From: Sphingomonas bacterium
GTDB lineage: Bacteria > Pseudomonadota > Alphaproteobacteria > Sphingomonadales > Sphingomonadaceae
Direction of reading: 5' to 3'
Assembly: GCF_903643065.1 (NCBI RefSeq)
Contig: NZ_CAHJWX010000070.1
Location: forward strand, 1 to 7,722
Length of the DNA stretch: 7,722 nucleotides
Notes under the pieces: model-generated
Database searches by the model: none
What the model saw: only the letters and a program-made list of their open reading frames with translations
What the model was told of the DNA's origin: nothing
Made by a program: the position numbers and the translations under genes
Shown here: one piece after another, positions 6,068 through 7,722 of the stretch
How the letters are laid out: the number at the start of each line of letters is the position of its first letter
Numbering within the stretch: the first letter of the stretch is position 1

Positions 6068-7447
6068 ATGAGATCAGGCAAACAGCTGGTGTTGCTTGCG
6101 GCCATGGCTCTTGCTGGCGCGGTCCCGGCGAACGGCCAGTCGCTCTCGCCCGATCAGATCAGCACGATCGATCAGGCGGCCGCGAAAGCACTCGCCGATA
6201 CCGGGGTTCCCGCCGCGTCGATCGCGATCGTCCGGGATGGCGCGATCGTCTACACCAAGGCCTATGGGTTCCAGCGTGCCGGCGAGCCAGCGCGCACCGA
6301 TGCGCGCTATTCGATCGCATCGGTCGGCAAGCAACTGACGGCCGCGGCGGTCCTGATCCTGGTCGACGAGGGCAAGCTGTCGCTCGACGACAAGGTGGCC
6401 AAATACCTCCCCGATCTGACCAGGGCGAACGATGTCACCATCCGCCAGCTCCTGAGCCATACGTCAGGCTATCGCGATTATTGGCCGCAGGACTATCTGT
6501 TCGATGACATGACGCGGCCCACCACGCCGACGACGACGCTGGATCGCTGGGCGAAAGCGCCCCTGGATTTCGAACCCGGCACCCAATGGCAATATTCCAA
6601 TACGGGCTATGTCGTGGCCGGGCGCATCGTCGAGCTGGTGTCCGGCCAATCGCTGGCGACCTTCCTCAAGGATCATGTCTTCACCCGGACGGGCATGCAT
6701 CCGGTCGCGAGCGACAGCGAGCTCACCCGCGCCGATCCGGCGGGATATGGCAGGGACGGGCTGGGGCCGGTGCATGCCATCGACCAGCATGGCACTGGCT
6801 GGGGCTTCGCCGCCGGCCAGTTCGCGATGACCGCCGCCGATCTCGCCCGGTGGGACATCTCCGTCATCAAGCAAAGCGTCATGTCGCGAGCAGCCTATGC
6901 CGCGCAGCAGCATGAGGTGGTGCTCGCGAACGGGGTCGGCACCGGCTATGGTCTTGGAGTGTTCGTGAGCGAGGTCAACGGCCATCGCCTGATCCAGCAC
7001 AATGGGGGCGACGAAGGCTTTTATACCGAGAACCGCATCTTCCCCGACGATGGCACGGCGATCGTCGTCGCGATCAACGGCGATTTCGGCAACGCACACT
7101 TCACCATCGCCGACGCGATCCAGGGTCTGCTGTTCGCGGACAGCAGCGGTGTCGCCCGGGCGCGGGCGCTGTATGCGATGATCAGCGGCGGTCGGCTTGA
7201 TCGTGCCCAGCTGACGGCGAACGGTGCCTATTACCTCTCGCCATTGAAGCTCGCGGAGTATCGGGCCGGCCTGGCACCATTGGGCAACCCGAAAACGGTG
7301 GTGCAGACGCAATCGGGCCTTCGCGGCGGGTTCACCAGCGAGCGGTTCGTGTTCGACTTCGGCAGCCGCAAGCTACTCGTCACCATCCGCGCCGAGCCTG
7401 GCTCGAACGGCCGCATCGAAGAGTTCATGGCCGCGCCGATCAGCTGA
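6068..7447 (+). CDS. Exported serine hydrolase, class C beta-lactamase/PBP-like superfamily
   Basis: This encodes 459 aa. Residues 1-23 are a signal peptide (a Lys-containing start, LVLLAAMALAGA core, cleavage likely after PANG). The hydrolase domain spans about 28-355. Its nucleophile motif is S85-V-G-K88 (SxxK, in YSIASVGKQL), followed by LLSHTSGYRDYW (128-139), the second motif Y176-S-N178 (YxN), and HNGG (311-314) at the position where true beta-lactamases have KTG. About 100 residues follow as a C-terminal extension of unknown role. This pattern fits D-aminopeptidases, DD-peptidase-like proteins and family VIII esterases, so antibiotic hydrolysis should not be assumed. The substrate cannot be read from the sequence. 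The start is chosen because it gives the signal peptide; the longer upstream frame is antisense-like shadow and overlaps phaB. A G-rich stretch (GGGGGTG, about 6055) is a weak Shine-Dalgarno. The gene stands alone. Confidence 0.88.
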   Translation: MRSGKQLVLLAAMALAGAVPANGQSLSPDQISTIDQAAAKALADTGVPAASIAIVRDGAIVYTKAYGFQRAGEPARTDARYSIASVGKQLTAAAVLILVDEGKLSLDDKVAKYLPDLTRANDVTIRQLLSHTSGYRDYWPQDYLFDDMTRPTTPTTTLDRWAKAPLDFEPGTQWQYSNTGYVVAGRIVELVSGQSLATFLKDHVFTRTGMHPVASDSELTRADPAGYGRDGLGPVHAIDQHGTGWGFAAGQFAMTAADLARWDISVIKQSVMSRAAYAAQQHEVVLANGVGTGYGLGVFVSEVNGHRLIQHNGGDEGFYTENRIFPDDGTAIVVAINGDFGNAHFTIADAIQGLLFADSSGVARARALYAMISGGRLDRAQLTANGAYYLSPLKLAEYRAGLAPLGNPKTVVQTQSGLRGGFTSERFVFDFGSRKLLVTIRAEPGSNGRIEEFMAAPIS

Positions 7448-7469
7448 CGACGGCGCTACATCCTGAAGC

Positions 7470-7475
7470 AGGAGG
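7470..7475 (+). promoter_or_regulatory. Consensus Shine-Dalgarno sequence before an ATG with no convincing gene
   Basis: AGGAGG lies 7 nt before the ATG at 7483. The resulting frame is only about 57 codons (to the TAG at 7654-7656), poor in third-position GC compared with its neighbours, and resembles no family I know. It may be a relic of a lost gene start, or a small ORF whose start codon is buried in the hairpin that begins at 7482. Confidence 0.3.
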
Positions 7476-7481
7476 ACACGG

Positions 7482-7515
7482 CATGGGGCCAGCGCCTACG
7501 CGCGCCGGCCCCATG
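7482..7515. terminator. Long stem-loop downstream of the serine hydrolase
   Basis: CATGGGGCC (7482-7490) pairs exactly with GGCCCCATG (7507-7515). After one A/C mismatch, GCGC (7492-7495) pairs with GCGC (7502-7505) around a 6-nt loop. In total 13 paired bases begin 35 nt after the serine hydrolase stop and lie between two convergent genes, a natural place for a bidirectional terminator. There is no T-run; a C-run follows on the + strand. Confidence 0.5.
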
Positions 7516-7652
7516 CCCCCCGATACGCTACGCGGGGAACTCGTTCGCTCTCGCGAAAGCTGGAAATTGGGAGCGCCGAAGCCGCGTCGTCGGACGGGTT
7601 CGGCGTCACCTGCGTCCGCGACGCACTGGCGCGGGCGGGGCCGCGTCTGCGG

Positions 7653-7722
7653 CTAGCGGTAGCACCGCCCCCGATCGGCGGACGTGGCCGAGCCGTCGCG
7701 CTCGATCGCGCGGCCGGCGAGC
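7653..7722 (-). CDS. Probable 3' end of a gene running off the right edge, unknown product
   Basis: On the - strand a frame is open from the window edge to a TAG at 7655-7653 and gives the last 22 residues of a possible protein, ending in SADRGRCYR. Almost every codon has G or C in the third position (21 of 22), unlike the other two frames of this strand, which is the pattern of real genes in this genome. I do not recognise the family. The reading is short, so this could still be chance. If real, the gene converges on the serine hydrolase. Confidence 0.4.
   Translation of the reverse strand, partial: LAGRAIERDGSATSADRGRCYR

Noticed and set aside
6152..7120. An antibiotic-resistance beta-lactamase call for the serine hydrolase
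   Set aside because: The KTG motif is absent (HNGG instead), and the length and tail fit esterase or peptidase relatives, so resistance is not supported.
7483..7656. A 57-codon + strand ORF behind a good Shine-Dalgarno
   Set aside because: Third-position GC is clearly lower than in neighbouring genes, the composition is Arg/Pro/Ser-rich and random-looking, and a strong hairpin covers its start. It is kept as a finding only.

Overview
This is a GC-rich window (roughly two thirds G+C, with G or C at nearly every third codon position). Gene content and protein style suggest an alphaproteobacterium, most likely of the sphingomonad group. That assignment rests on family resemblance only; there is no rRNA or other marker gene here. 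I see no tRNA, rRNA, CRISPR array, insertion sequence, phage gene or attachment site, and the codon bias of the main genes is uniform.

Layout, left to right. (1) The 3' end of a renalase-type NAD(P)/FAD-dependent oxidoreductase on the + strand, cut by the left edge. (2) After a 68-nt convergent gap, a large gene on the - strand for an exported tricorn-like S41-family protease: signal peptide, TolB/PD40-type beta-propeller repeats, a Pro/Ala-rich linker, a PDZ domain and a C-terminal Ser/His/Glu catalytic region. (3) A 243-nt divergent intergenic region, holding a TTGACA element for the protease gene. (4) hemH (ferrochelatase, last step of protoheme synthesis) on the + strand, followed 16 nt later by a phaB-type NADPH-dependent acetoacetyl-CoA reductase (polyhydroxybutyrate precursor synthesis); the two are probably co-transcribed. 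(5) A 200-nt intergenic region with a 12-bp perfect stem-loop and smaller hairpins. (6) An exported serine hydrolase of the class C beta-lactamase/PBP-like superfamily on the + strand. (7) About 200 nt without a convincing gene, holding a strong Shine-Dalgarno-like sequence directly in front of a long hairpin, then a probable 3' end of a - strand gene running off the right edge.

The genes do not form one obvious pathway. The hemH-phaB pair looks like an operon. The protease and the serine hydrolase are independent exported enzymes that probably act in the periplasm. I did not find a clearly new multi-gene system. The points most worth checking are the catalytic-motif changes in the tricorn homologue, the hemH-phaB coupling, and the two large hairpins that flank the serine hydrolase gene.
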